From Acetobacter sp. UBA5411 (GTDB lineage: Bacteria; Pseudomonadota; Alphaproteobacteria; Acetobacterales; Acetobacteraceae): DNA of 15,311 nucleotides. Where the stretch lies: assembly GCF_002409645.1 (NCBI RefSeq), contig NZ_DHNR01000035.1:1-15311 (forward strand), read 5' to 3'. The translations under genes and the position numbers were made by a program. The stretch's first letter is position 1; each line of letters starts with the position of its first letter. A model generated the notes under the pieces. It made no database searches. It had not been told where the DNA came from and saw nothing but the letters and a program-made list of their open reading frames with translations. Below, one piece after another: positions 8,217 through 15,153 of this stretch.

Positions 8217-9187
8217 GACGCAGCCTCATCTGTAGATGTGGAAACCGGATCGGCTTCACCAACGTAATGAACGGTACGGGCAGGCCGCCGATCCTGAAGC
8301 AGACTAAGCAGTTCAGGCCGTGCATAATGCCCTACAGAGTCCATCATCCGTTTGCGCTTGGTGATAAGAGCGAAATCAAGATCGGCAATCACCATCCCCT
8401 CACCTTCCGTCAAAGGCGGGGCCAGAAGCTTACCTTCGGGAGAGACGATGGCGGTAAAGCAGCCTCCTCGCAGCGGCCCTTCAAGTGCAGGGTCTCGCGC
8501 AATATCCTTGATCTGATCTTCCGTCAGCCAACCCGTGGCATTCACAACGAAACAGCCGGATTCCAGAGCGTGATGACGGATGGTGACTTCCATCTGATCG
8601 GCGAAGATCTGCCCCACCAGTGAACCGGGAAACTGGGCGCAGTGGATTTCTTCATGTTGGGTCATCAGCGCGTAGCGCGCCAAGGGATTGTAATGCTCCC
8701 AGCAAGCCAATGCCCCGATGCGGCCAGCGGCACTTTCCACCACTTTGAGCCCTGACTCGTCACCCTGCCCCCAGATCATGCGCTCATGATAAGTTGGGGT
8801 GATCTTGCGACGTTTGAGAAGGATCTCACCTGTCGCGTCGAAGACGATCTGCGTGTTATAGAGTGTGCCAAAATCCCGCTCATTCACGCCCAGCACGACG
8901 ACCATGCCGGTATCACGTGCGGTTTCGGCCACCATGTCCGTCACCGGACCAGGAATGATGACGGCGCGTTCATAAAGTTCCAGATGTTCGCCGCCGAAAC
9001 GGAAAGCTGGCTGGATGAACGAGAAATAGGGGTAATAGGGCACGAAGGTTTCAGGAAAGACCGCCAGCTTCACACCTTTTTCGGCGGCTTCACGGATGGC
9101 CTGACAGACTTTCCGGGCTGTCCCCAAACCGTCATCGCCGAGGACGGGACTGATCTGGATGGCAGCAGCGCGAACGATACGTGACAT
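8213..9187 (-). CDS. nitC: Nit1 nitrilase (Sll0784-type), carbon-nitrogen hydrolase
   Basis: This 324-residue nitrilase-superfamily enzyme has the complete catalytic set: Glu46 in 'VFPETFVP', Lys128 in 'LKRRKITPTYHER' with Glu135 close by, and nucleophile Cys162 in 'ACWEHYNPL'. The WEHYNPL context is typical of true nitrilases (R-CN to acid plus ammonia) rather than amidases. Length and the 'IWGQGD' block fit the Sll0784 family. AGGAAGGA lies about 11 nt before ATG 9187, and nitB ends 24 bp upstream. Nit1C nitrilases have been tied genetically to cyanide assimilation. The real substrate may be an organic nitrile formed by the other operon enzymes. Confidence 0.95.
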   Translation of the reverse strand: MSRIVRAAAIQISPVLGDDGLGTARKVCQAIREAAEKGVKLAVFPETFVPYYPYFSFIQPAFRFGGEHLELYERAVIIPGPVTDMVAETARDTGMVVVLGVNERDFGTLYNTQIVFDATGEILLKRRKITPTYHERMIWGQGDESGLKVVESAAGRIGALACWEHYNPLARYALMTQHEEIHCAQFPGSLVGQIFADQMEVTIRHHALESGCFVVNATGWLTEDQIKDIARDPALEGPLRGGCFTAIVSPEGKLLAPPLTEGEGMVIADLDFALITKRKRMMDSVGHYARPELLSLLQDRRPARTVHYVGEADPVSTSTDEAAS

Positions 9188-9211
9188 GGCTTGCGGTCCT
9201 TCCTTTGGCCT

Positions 9212-9694
9212 TTAGAGAGTCCAGGTATTGAGGATGAAAGCGTTGTCACGACGCGCAAGGAGGATAATGTCGAGCACATCTTGCGGATTGATCGGCGTGA
9301 TGCCTGGGATCAGGTTCTGCTCACCGTATCCGTAGAGCGCCTGAAGCGCGAAACGGCAGGCATAGACTTTGCCGCCCTCTTCAATAATTTTTGCAATCTG
9401 CTTGTTGCAGTTCATGTGCCCTGGAAAGGCTTCATCACCCAGACGTGGGAAACCGCGCTGCACGCCAAGAGTAACACCTGGTCCGTACAGCAGAACGGAT
9501 GTTTCAAAGCCTTTGCGGATTAGACGTGTGGCCTGAAGCAGATTTACAAACCCAACCGAACCTTCATTGGCGACGGTATGAAAAGTAATAAGAGCTTTTT
9601 CGCCTGGTTTGGCTTTGACGTCTTCAAAAACCTTGTTTTCATAATTAACGAAGCAATCACCATCCTGATATGGTGCATGTTCGACTTTTGGCAT
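9212..9694 (-). CDS. nitB: Nit1 leading protein, MSMEG_0572/Sll0783 family
   Basis: This 160-residue protein opens the operon. It starts MPKVEHAPYQDGDCFVNYEN and contains 'ENKVFEDVKAKPGEKALITF', 'LLYGPGVTLGVQRGFP', 'GKVYACRFALQALYG' and C-terminal 'RRDNAFILNTWTL', matching the MSMEG_0572/Sll0783 family over its full length. The pattern of a hydrophobic strand, an ACRFA cysteine and terminal strands suggests a DsrE-like fold (inference). GGGAGAG lies about 6 nt before ATG 9694; the in-frame extension to 9778 is leader sequence. In Synechocystis, Sll0783 is nitrogen-starvation induced and required for normal polyhydroxybutyrate accumulation. Biochemical function is unknown. Confidence 0.93.
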   Translation of the reverse strand: MPKVEHAPYQDGDCFVNYENKVFEDVKAKPGEKALITFHTVANEGSVGFVNLLQATRLIRKGFETSVLLYGPGVTLGVQRGFPRLGDEAFPGHMNCNKQIAKIIEEGGKVYACRFALQALYGYGEQNLIPGITPINPQDVLDIILLARRDNAFILNTWTL

Positions 9695-9702
9695 GATATC
9701 TC

Positions 9703-9771
9703 TCCCGTGTGATGCGATCTCCAGCCAGAAACCGGAACTGACCGCTGTGCCGAAGTGAACGTGACACGGGA
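9703..9771 (-). promoter_or_regulatory. Putative structured 5' leader of the nit operon masking the nitB ribosome binding site
   Basis: In the nitB mRNA an 8-nt segment UCCCGUGU (from 9771) is perfectly complementary to ACACGGGA (9710-9703), which overlaps the GGGAGAG Shine-Dalgarno of nitB. The 53 nt between can form an inner hairpin CCGG-UUU-CUGG, extended by CAG/CUG around a 2-nt bulge (about 9718-9736). Closing the outer stem would hide the ribosome binding site. I do not recognise a known riboswitch class. It could be a regulatory RNA or chance complementarity. Confidence 0.4.
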
Positions 9772-9788
9772 TAACCAAATGACAAAAT

Positions 9789-9889
9789 ATTGTATGTACT
9801 TAGAAATAAGTACAAATAAAACAAGTTTAACAGTTTATTGTCTTACAAAGGCATACAGAAACATACAAAAATAATATTCAAGACATACA
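9789..9889 (-). promoter_or_regulatory. Putative nit operon promoter and MocR-site array
   Basis: The only good -10 candidate on the minus strand before nitB is TACAAT (9794-9789), with no convincing -35, as expected for an activated promoter. Upstream of it lie three CATACA half-sites on the plus strand at 9852-9857, 9862-9867 and 9884-9889, whose starts are 10 and 22 bp apart, i.e. on one helical face. An opposite copy, TGTATG, is at 9791-9796. Related ATTGTAT/ATACAAT elements precede the mocR gene. The flanking DNA is very AT-rich. The rest of the 340-bp gap (9895-9985) shows nothing I can name. Confidence 0.5.
9795..9814. promoter_or_regulatory. Perfect 8-bp dyad in the nit promoter region
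   Basis: TGTACTTA and TAAGTACA are perfect inverted copies around a 4-nt GAAA/TTTC centre. The dyad lies directly upstream of the TACAAT -10 candidate, inside the -35/-10 spacer region, so a bound protein would block or remodel the promoter. It may be an operator for the MocR protein or for a second regulator. The regulator is not identifiable from sequence. Confidence 0.4.
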
Positions 9890-9985
9890 ATTCCAAATGA
9901 CGCGCATAACTATATGTTTTATCGTCATTTTTTAATCACGCATTCGTGAATGATGCACTTTTTTGTTTTTCGGACATTCAGGCGA

Positions 9986-10017
9986 GACTCAACGAAATCA
10001 AATGAGTCCGTTGAGTC
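9986..10017. repeat. 9-bp inverted repeat downstream of the mocR gene
   Basis: GACTCAACG (9986-9994) and CGTTGAGTC (10009-10017) are perfect inverted copies separated by 14 nt, located 18 bp past the mocR stop codon. The position suits a transcription end for mocR, but no T-run follows on the minus strand, so intrinsic termination is doubtful. A distal regulatory site for the nit operon is an alternative. Confidence 0.35.
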
Positions 10018-10034
10018 CCAAACCCAAAACCATG

Positions 10035-11438
10035 TCATACAATATCGGCGAAACCGGGAGAACGCTTATGCTGAAGAACGGACACCACACCATTTAAAGA
10101 TTCTTCAAGACTTGCTGCATCTGGTGCGCTGCCAAGCGCGATGCGCGCGCGCTGTGGTGGCTCACCACTAATTGTAAAAACTGTGCTGGGGACCAGAGCA
10201 AGACCACGTCGGCGTGCATAAGCGACAAAGTCCGCACTGCCCCACCAATCAGGCAATTTCAGCCAGACATGTGGACCGTTCGGATTCATGCAGTGTCCTT
10301 CCCCTAAAACCTTTCGCGCAATGGATTGCCGCAGGCGAAGTTCTTTGCGGATGGCATGAAGAATCGTTTCCGCTTGCCCCGTTTGCATCCACCGCGCAGT
10401 AAGCGCGCTCAATAAACCTGCATTTGTCAGAGCGATCGCCCGAATGGCAGCTGTCACACGCCGGGTCATATCTGCATTCGGCAAGGCGACGTAGGCTGTG
10501 CGCAGGCCTGGGCTCAATGTTTTGGCAAGCGTAGCAATATAACTGACCCGACTATGATCCAGAGCTGCCAACGCTGGCAGTGGCTCATCCATCAACAGGC
10601 TGTAAGGATCGTCTTCGGCAATGTGCAAATGATGACGCTGCGCCACTGCGAGAATATCCTTGCGCCTTTGCAGTGACATTGTCGCTGTGGTGGGATTATG
10701 AATGGTGGGAATACAGTAGAGTAGTCGTGGATGATGTTGCGAACACACTCGGTCTAGCTGATCTGGCATCATGCCTTCAGCATCACTGTCTACACCAACC
10801 AGAATAAGATCAAATTGCGCTGCAATGGTTCGGATCCCTGGGTAGGCAATACGGTCCGTTACAATCACGTCTCCTGGTTGGGTATGCGTGCTGACAATTG
10901 CTGCTAATGCGCTTTGCGCACCGGGAGAAACCAGAACTTCTTCTATGCGCCGATGACCGATAACAGGTGCTATCCATTTTGCGCCAAGCTGACGCTCCTC
11001 AATAGTGCCCCCAGTTACCCTGTAGGACATGAGACTATTCAAATCCTGCTGCTTCAAGATAGCGGAGATATCACTCTGAATAATACGCTGGAGCGGTGGA
11101 TCCTGAGGAATAGGCGGCAGATTCATGGTAAGATCAACCACCGCAGGTCCGGTATGGCGCCAATGGCTTTCACCGGCGCCGACGCGCACAAAGGTTCCCC
11201 GCCCTACGGTTGCATCAATGAGACCACGACGCCTTGCCTCGGTAAATGCACGCGTTACAGTTGTCAGGTTGGTACCAAGATAATCCGCAATCGTTCTTTG
11301 CGGGGGAAGTTTATCCCCTTCCCGCAAATCACCTCTCCGGATGGAAAGAGCCAAGGCATCAGCAAGTGTCAGGTAAATGGCATTCGGGCTTTGACTAATT
11401 TCTTCTTTCCAGTGAGCCAGATAAGGATAGGCTGACAT
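10035..11438 (-). CDS. MocR-type (GntR HTH plus aminotransferase domain) transcriptional regulator
   Basis: This 467-residue protein has a GntR winged helix in its first ~90 residues ('LPPQRTIADYLGTNLTTVTRAFTEARRRGLI') fused to a fold-type I aminotransferase domain. 'VSPGAQSALAAI', 'IPTIHNPTTATMS' and 'IAEDDPYS' mark the cofactor pocket, and Lys306 in 'ATLAKTLSPGLR' is the PLP lysine. MocR regulators sense amines or amino acids through PLP. I prefer ATG 11438, with GGAAG 9 nt upstream, over a TTG at 11465. It lies on the same strand just upstream of the nit operon, and a shared site motif occurs before both, which suggests it controls the operon and itself. PdxR- or GabR-like roles cannot be excluded; no pdxST or gab genes are nearby. 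Confidence 0.93.
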   Translation of the reverse strand: MSAYPYLAHWKEEISQSPNAIYLTLADALALSIRRGDLREGDKLPPQRTIADYLGTNLTTVTRAFTEARRRGLIDATVGRGTFVRVGAGESHWRHTGPAVVDLTMNLPPIPQDPPLQRIIQSDISAILKQQDLNSLMSYRVTGGTIEERQLGAKWIAPVIGHRRIEEVLVSPGAQSALAAIVSTHTQPGDVIVTDRIAYPGIRTIAAQFDLILVGVDSDAEGMMPDQLDRVCSQHHPRLLYCIPTIHNPTTATMSLQRRKDILAVAQRHHLHIAEDDPYSLLMDEPLPALAALDHSRVSYIATLAKTLSPGLRTAYVALPNADMTRRVTAAIRAIALTNAGLLSALTARWMQTGQAETILHAIRKELRLRQSIARKVLGEGHCMNPNGPHVWLKLPDWWGSADFVAYARRRGLALVPSTVFTISGEPPQRARIALGSAPDAASLEESLNGVVSVLQHKRSPGFADIV

Positions 11439-11466
11439 GCGTGGCGGCTTCCATATATTCGACAAG

Positions 11467-11493
11467 ATTGTATTGCACTACATCCCATACAAT
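11467..11493. promoter_or_regulatory. Putative MocR operator/autoregulatory site
   Basis: ATTGTAT (11467-11473) and ATACAAT (11487-11493) form a perfect 7-bp inverted repeat with 20-bp (two-turn) spacing, 29 bp upstream of the mocR ATG. The proximal arm includes a -10-like TACAAT on the minus strand, so binding there would give autorepression. The same ATACAAT/ATTGTAT elements are found in the nit promoter (9885-9891, 9789-9795). The remaining 140 bp up to 11635 hold no recognisable gene. Confidence 0.5.
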
Positions 11494-11635
11494 CCATGCA
11501 ATGCATAGCGCAGCCGCTTATTTGTGAGAACAATTATCTCCACATTGCTACGATTTAACTCATAGCATTGTGCACAACACGCAAGTTCAGACTTTATTGC
11601 CTTGTGGAAAATCTGTTTTAGAACAAGCAAGAAAA

Positions 11636-12496
11636 ATGAAGAAACTTATTCCGTTGTGGCTGATCAATGCTTGAATATTTATATGTCTTTTTAGTATCAA
11701 TTATTTTTTAATAATACCTTGCACGACAGCTTATGCTCGTCCTGAGCAGTCACACGCTGTCAGCATCATACGTTCTGATATAAATGAACAGGTTTACAGC
11801 ATATCTTTTAGAAAAGGTGGTTACGTAAGAGTGCTCTTTTGCATCCCAGCATCCCACCGAGGAACAATCATCATGTTTCCTGGCGGTTCTGGTGATATTG
11901 GCCTTGGGAAAAATGGCGTAATCCGACACGATCATAACTTTGTTGTCCGAACACGCCGGCTATGGAACAGACAAGGTTACGCAGTCATTATTCCAGATAC
12001 AATCAATCATATTAATCTAAGAGGGAAACGCAGTTCCGCGACCTATGCAAGTCTGATCCAAAGTATCATTGCTTTTGCGCATGAAGAGGCAACAGTTCCT
12101 GTGTTTCTTTTTGGAACCAGCCAAGGCGCAATCGCTGCCGTAAACGGTACCGCGCATGCAGCTTCAGGAACTATTGCAGGTGTCGTGCTCAGTGAATCTG
12201 TATCAGTCATGGGAGGCAGCAAGGAAACTGTTTTTAGTGCAACCCCGCAAAAAGTGACAGTACCTGTTCTTATTGTGGCCAACCAAGATGATCGATGCGA
12301 TGTCGCACCGCCTCAAGCCGCCCAACAGATTGCTTCCGGCATGACAGCAAGCCCTGAAGTGCGCGTGTTCATGGTTTCTGGTGGAATAACAAAATCAAAA
12401 AAGAATTGTGGCTCCTTAACACCTCATGGGTATTTTGGCATTGAAAATGATGTCGTCGACAAAGTCAGTGCGTGGCTGGATGCCAAATCCCGATAA
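11636..12496 (+). pseudogene. Alpha/beta hydrolase, probably exported; reading frame broken by an in-frame TGA in the signal peptide
   Basis: The clear coding part has the serine-hydrolase nucleophile elbow FGTSQGA, a 'VANQDDRCDV' acid loop and 'SLTPHGYFG' with the catalytic His near the C terminus. Counted from the first downstream start, GTG 11831, these are Ser97, Asp153/154 and His199. Family-like sequence continues upstream of that GTG ('RPEQSHAVSII', 'YSISFRKGGYVR') without any start codon. Further up the same frame reaches ATG 11636 with MKKLIPLWLINA, then TGA at 11672-11674, then a hydrophobic stretch ending CTTAYA before RPEQ. With a sense codon in place of TGA this would be a normal ~36-residue signal peptide. 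Either this is a recent nonsense mutation, a sequencing error, or a protein restarted at GTG 11831 that lacks export and its first strands. The ribosome binding site at 11636 is weak. Substrate unknown. It converges on lysR with a 3-bp gap. Confidence 0.7.
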
Positions 12497-12499
12497 TCT

Positions 12500-13378
12500 T
12501 CAGGCTATTGTTGTTTGAATCTGAGAAATCAGATGACGTACGGCTGGTGCAACCTCATCTGAGCGAAAAATGGCGGCAATTTCTGAAACGATTGGTTCTC
12601 CCACAATATCGCGGAAAACAACGCCCGGCAAATTGACGACACTTCGTAAAGCACTGGGAATAACCGAAATACCATTGCCAATTGAGACCTGTGTCAACAC
12701 AGCCAGTAAGCTCCCTGGCGTAGAAACAATACGGGGCGTAAATCCACCTCGACTTGCGACCTGAAATGTGCCGAAAGCCTGCTCGGGCAATATAAAAGAT
12801 GCGTTGGCAATTTCGTGCGGCGTAACCGGGCCTTCCGACTTTTCTTCGACACCAGGAATCACGGAAAGTGCCAGGCAAAAGTGATCGCGGATCAATACAT
12901 GGTGACTCAATAGCTGTGGCATCGCCATAGGCAGCCTTACAAAACCGATATCTACGTCACCGTCCGCAACCAACTGAGGCAGTTTATCCATGGGGAATTC
13001 ACGTACTTTTAAAAGCACGTCTGGATAATTCTGCGTAAATTGGTTCATCTGGTCTTGCAGTATCCCCGTATAAGCAGCTGACGCAACATAACCAATCTCT
13101 ATCCGACCCAATTCACCGCGCCCAGCACGACGACCGGCGTTCTCCGCTGTTGCAAATTGTTTGAGCACGCGCCGTGCTTCGGAAAGGAAAACCTCTCCCG
13201 CAGATGTAAGCGTCACAGAACGCTTTGTTCGGTTGAGAAGTTGAGCTGATAATGTGCGCTCAATTTCCTGTATCTGCACAGTCAGAGTGGGCGGGGAAAT
13301 ATTCAGCCGTTCTGCCGCCCGTGTAAAATGAAGTTCTTCCGCCAAGACCACAAAATAGCGGAGATGTCTCAGTTCCAT
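12500..13378 (-). CDS. LysR-family transcriptional regulator (divergent from MFS exporter)
   Basis: This 292-residue LysR regulator has normal length. The N-terminal helix-turn-helix starts MELRHLRYFVVLAEELHF and continues 'TRAAERLNISPPTLTVQIQEIE' to 'LLNRTKRSVTLTSAG' (about residues 1-60). A linker helix follows, then a two-lobed effector domain ('RIEIGYVASAAYTGIL', 'DVDIGFVRLP', 'SIGNGISVIPSAL'). The style is that of the BenM/CatR branch, which often responds to small aromatic or organic acids (inference). It is divergent from the MFS gene with a strong palindrome between, so it likely controls the transporter and itself. Confidence 0.93.
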   Translation of the reverse strand: MELRHLRYFVVLAEELHFTRAAERLNISPPTLTVQIQEIERTLSAQLLNRTKRSVTLTSAGEVFLSEARRVLKQFATAENAGRRAGRGELGRIEIGYVASAAYTGILQDQMNQFTQNYPDVLLKVREFPMDKLPQLVADGDVDIGFVRLPMAMPQLLSHHVLIRDHFCLALSVIPGVEEKSEGPVTPHEIANASFILPEQAFGTFQVASRGGFTPRIVSTPGSLLAVLTQVSIGNGISVIPSALRSVVNLPGVVFRDIVGEPIVSEIAAIFRSDEVAPAVRHLISQIQTTIA

Positions 13379-13398
13379 TCCTCTATCCCCCTCCCCGC

Positions 13399-13421
13399 AT
13401 TATTAGGCAAAACCTAATAAT
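13399..13421. promoter_or_regulatory. LysR operator palindrome between lysR and the MFS gene
   Basis: ATTATTAGG (13399-13407) and CCTAATAAT (13413-13421) are perfect 9-bp inverted copies around a 5-bp CAAAA centre, 20 bp upstream of the lysR start. Size, AT-rich arms and a T-N11-A core inside fit a LysR recognition site. The remaining intergenic DNA to the MFS gene contains the small ORF at 13502 and no other clear site. Confidence 0.65.
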
Positions 13422-13501
13422 AACGAAAATAACCACCAATGACGAGAACCAAGGCATGACCTAGCGTTACAGACTAATGCGCTCTGCAACGGAACATCGC
13501 C

Positions 13502-13585
13502 ATGACACAACTCTTTCAAGCCAATCATGATGAACTGATTATCGGAACTTCTAATGCTATCGTGAAGCGATGGGGACCTCGATGA
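13502..13585 (+). CDS. Possible 27-residue leader ORF upstream of the MFS gene
   Basis: ATG 13502 opens a 27-codon frame (MTQLFQANHDELIIG...) whose TGA overlaps the ATG at 13582 as ATGA, the coupled arrangement seen elsewhere in this window. A weak GGA lies 8 nt before its ATG. No family is recognised. It may be a regulatory leader peptide for the exporter gene, or a chance frame in a short AT-rich gap. Confidence 0.3.
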   Translation: MTQLFQANHDELIIGTSNAIVKRWGPR

Positions 13586-15102
13586 CATCCTCGCGCGTAA
13601 CCAATCCGTTATTTGTCCTTCTGGCGGCTTCAACTGGCTGTGCCTTGACTGTGCTTGATACCAATGTGGTGGCAATCATCCTGCCAACCATTGCTCGCGA
13701 GTTTCGTGCAAGTTTCGCGGATATTGAATGGGTTATCAGCACATATGTTCTGTGCTTCGCATCTCTCCTGTTGCCCGCTGGAGCCATTGCAGATCGGTAT
13801 GGACGCCGTCGCATCTATCTGATTGGAATTACGACATTTGCCCTTACCTCGTTGTTTTGCGGAGCCGCCCCATCTGCCACAGCACTATATCTGGCCCGTG
13901 CTTTACAGGGCGTAAGTGCTGCATTTTTGTTAGCACCTGCTTTAGCGATCATCGGACATACGTTTCATAATCCAGATGAACGGAACCGCGCATGGGCCAT
14001 TTGGGGAAGTATCATGGGCCTTACCATGGTTCTTGCTCCTATTATTGGTGGTATTATTGCCTATGCGCTCGGTTGGCGGTGGGCGTTTTATATCAATATT
14101 CCAATCTGCGTCCTACTTGCTGGCGCAGTCTTTATTCTGGTCAAAGAATCACGTGATACTGATGCCCGAAGACTGGACCCGGTCGGGATTATATTTTTCG
14201 CTGCATTCATGTTCGGTCTGACGTGGGGAATGATTAACGGTCAGGCAAGCGGTTGGACCTCATGGAACGCCCTGAATGGTTTTATTGGAGGAAGTATCTC
14301 CTTAGGCATTTTCATAGCATCTGAACGTGCCCAATCACGTCCGATGTTAGATCTTGGCCTATTCTCCAATCCCCGTTTTCTGGGAGCTGTCTGGGCGATG
14401 TTTGCTTATGCAGCATCCGCTCAGGTTATGGCCTCAATGCTTCCGCTATTTCTCCAAAACGGCTTAGGCCGCTCAGCACTTCAGGCCGGCTTCGCCATGT
14501 TGCCTTTTGCCCTGGCAATGTTGATTTTCCCACATATTGGACGTCTTCTGGAACGCCATATCTCTTCGAGCGGTATTCTAGCCGGTGGTCTGTCATGCGT
14601 CGCCATTGGCAATGGAATAACAGCATGGGGAGCATATGTCGGATCATGGATCATTGTTATGGCTGGCATGGTCGTCATTGGAAGTGGGGGCGGCCTTCTC
14701 AATGGGGAAACACAAAAAGCTATCATGAGTGTTGTGCCAAAAGAACGATCTGGCATGGCGTCAGGGATCAGTACGACTTCACGATTTTCCGGGATTTTGC
14801 TTGGTTTTGCCATGCTTAGCGGCATACTCGCAACAATGGTAAGGAAATGGGTTGCCGCCTTTGGATGTGGCACTGGTTGCCATCATCCATCAGACTTCGC
14901 CGATGCCATCGTTGCCGGTGATCTACCCAGTGCTATTTCCGGTTTAGAGGGTTCCAATCAAGAAATCGCCATTCAGCATGCACATCATGCTTTCTCTTAT
15001 GGTTTTGCCGTAGCACTTCTTGTGGCATCAATTTTCGCATTAGGATCATCAATTACTGTCTTTACACTGATGCAGTCAAAGATGAAACAGAATATAACCT
15101 GA
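13582..15102 (+). CDS. DHA2-type (EmrB/QacA-like) MFS transporter
   Basis: This 506-residue integral membrane protein has about 14 hydrophobic segments, the length and layout of drug:H+ antiporter family 2. TM1 carries 'LDTNVVAIILPTIAREF' (motif D1 region, residues 25-41). Motif A is GAIADRYGRRR at 67-77 in the TM2-TM3 loop, and an antiporter motif C-like 'GLTMVLAPIIGG' lies in TM5. I prefer ATG 13582, preceded by GGGGA and overlapping a small ORF stop; ATG 13570, 12 nt earlier, is an equal alternative. It probably exports a small organic compound or drug under control of the divergent LysR. There is no adjacent EmrA-type membrane fusion protein. The gene is more AT-rich than the nit operon. 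Substrate unknown. Confidence 0.92.
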   Translation: MTSSRVTNPLFVLLAASTGCALTVLDTNVVAIILPTIAREFRASFADIEWVISTYVLCFASLLLPAGAIADRYGRRRIYLIGITTFALTSLFCGAAPSATALYLARALQGVSAAFLLAPALAIIGHTFHNPDERNRAWAIWGSIMGLTMVLAPIIGGIIAYALGWRWAFYINIPICVLLAGAVFILVKESRDTDARRLDPVGIIFFAAFMFGLTWGMINGQASGWTSWNALNGFIGGSISLGIFIASERAQSRPMLDLGLFSNPRFLGAVWAMFAYAASAQVMASMLPLFLQNGLGRSALQAGFAMLPFALAMLIFPHIGRLLERHISSSGILAGGLSCVAIGNGITAWGAYVGSWIIVMAGMVVIGSGGGLLNGETQKAIMSVVPKERSGMASGISTTSRFSGILLGFAMLSGILATMVRKWVAAFGCGTGCHHPSDFADAIVAGDLPSAISGLEGSNQEIAIQHAHHAFSYGFAVALLVASIFALGSSITVFTLMQSKMKQNIT

Positions 15103-15153
15103 GTAAATAATAAATACTCAATGTGTAATGATAGATATTTTGCAGATTCTCTA

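Noticed and set aside
9695..9778. In-frame upstream extension of nitB
   Set aside because: The known family starts at MPKV/MAKV, and GGGAGAG is placed for ATG 9694. The extension looks like untranslated leader.
9695..10034. Sigma-54 (-24/-12) promoter or a known riboswitch such as ykkC/guanidine before nitB
   Set aside because: I found no convincing TGGCAC-N5-TTGC on the minus strand and could not match conserved riboswitch blocks. The leader is reported only as an unclassified structure.
10037..10043. ATACAAT copy at the end of the mocR coding region as a further operator
   Set aside because: It is part of the last mocR codons and isolated from any promoter, so chance is the simplest explanation.
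12519..12534. Hairpin ATCTGA-GAAA-TCAGAT as a terminator between the converging hydrolase and lysR genes
   Set aside because: It lies inside the lysR coding region and has no following T-run on the plus strand, so support for termination is weak.
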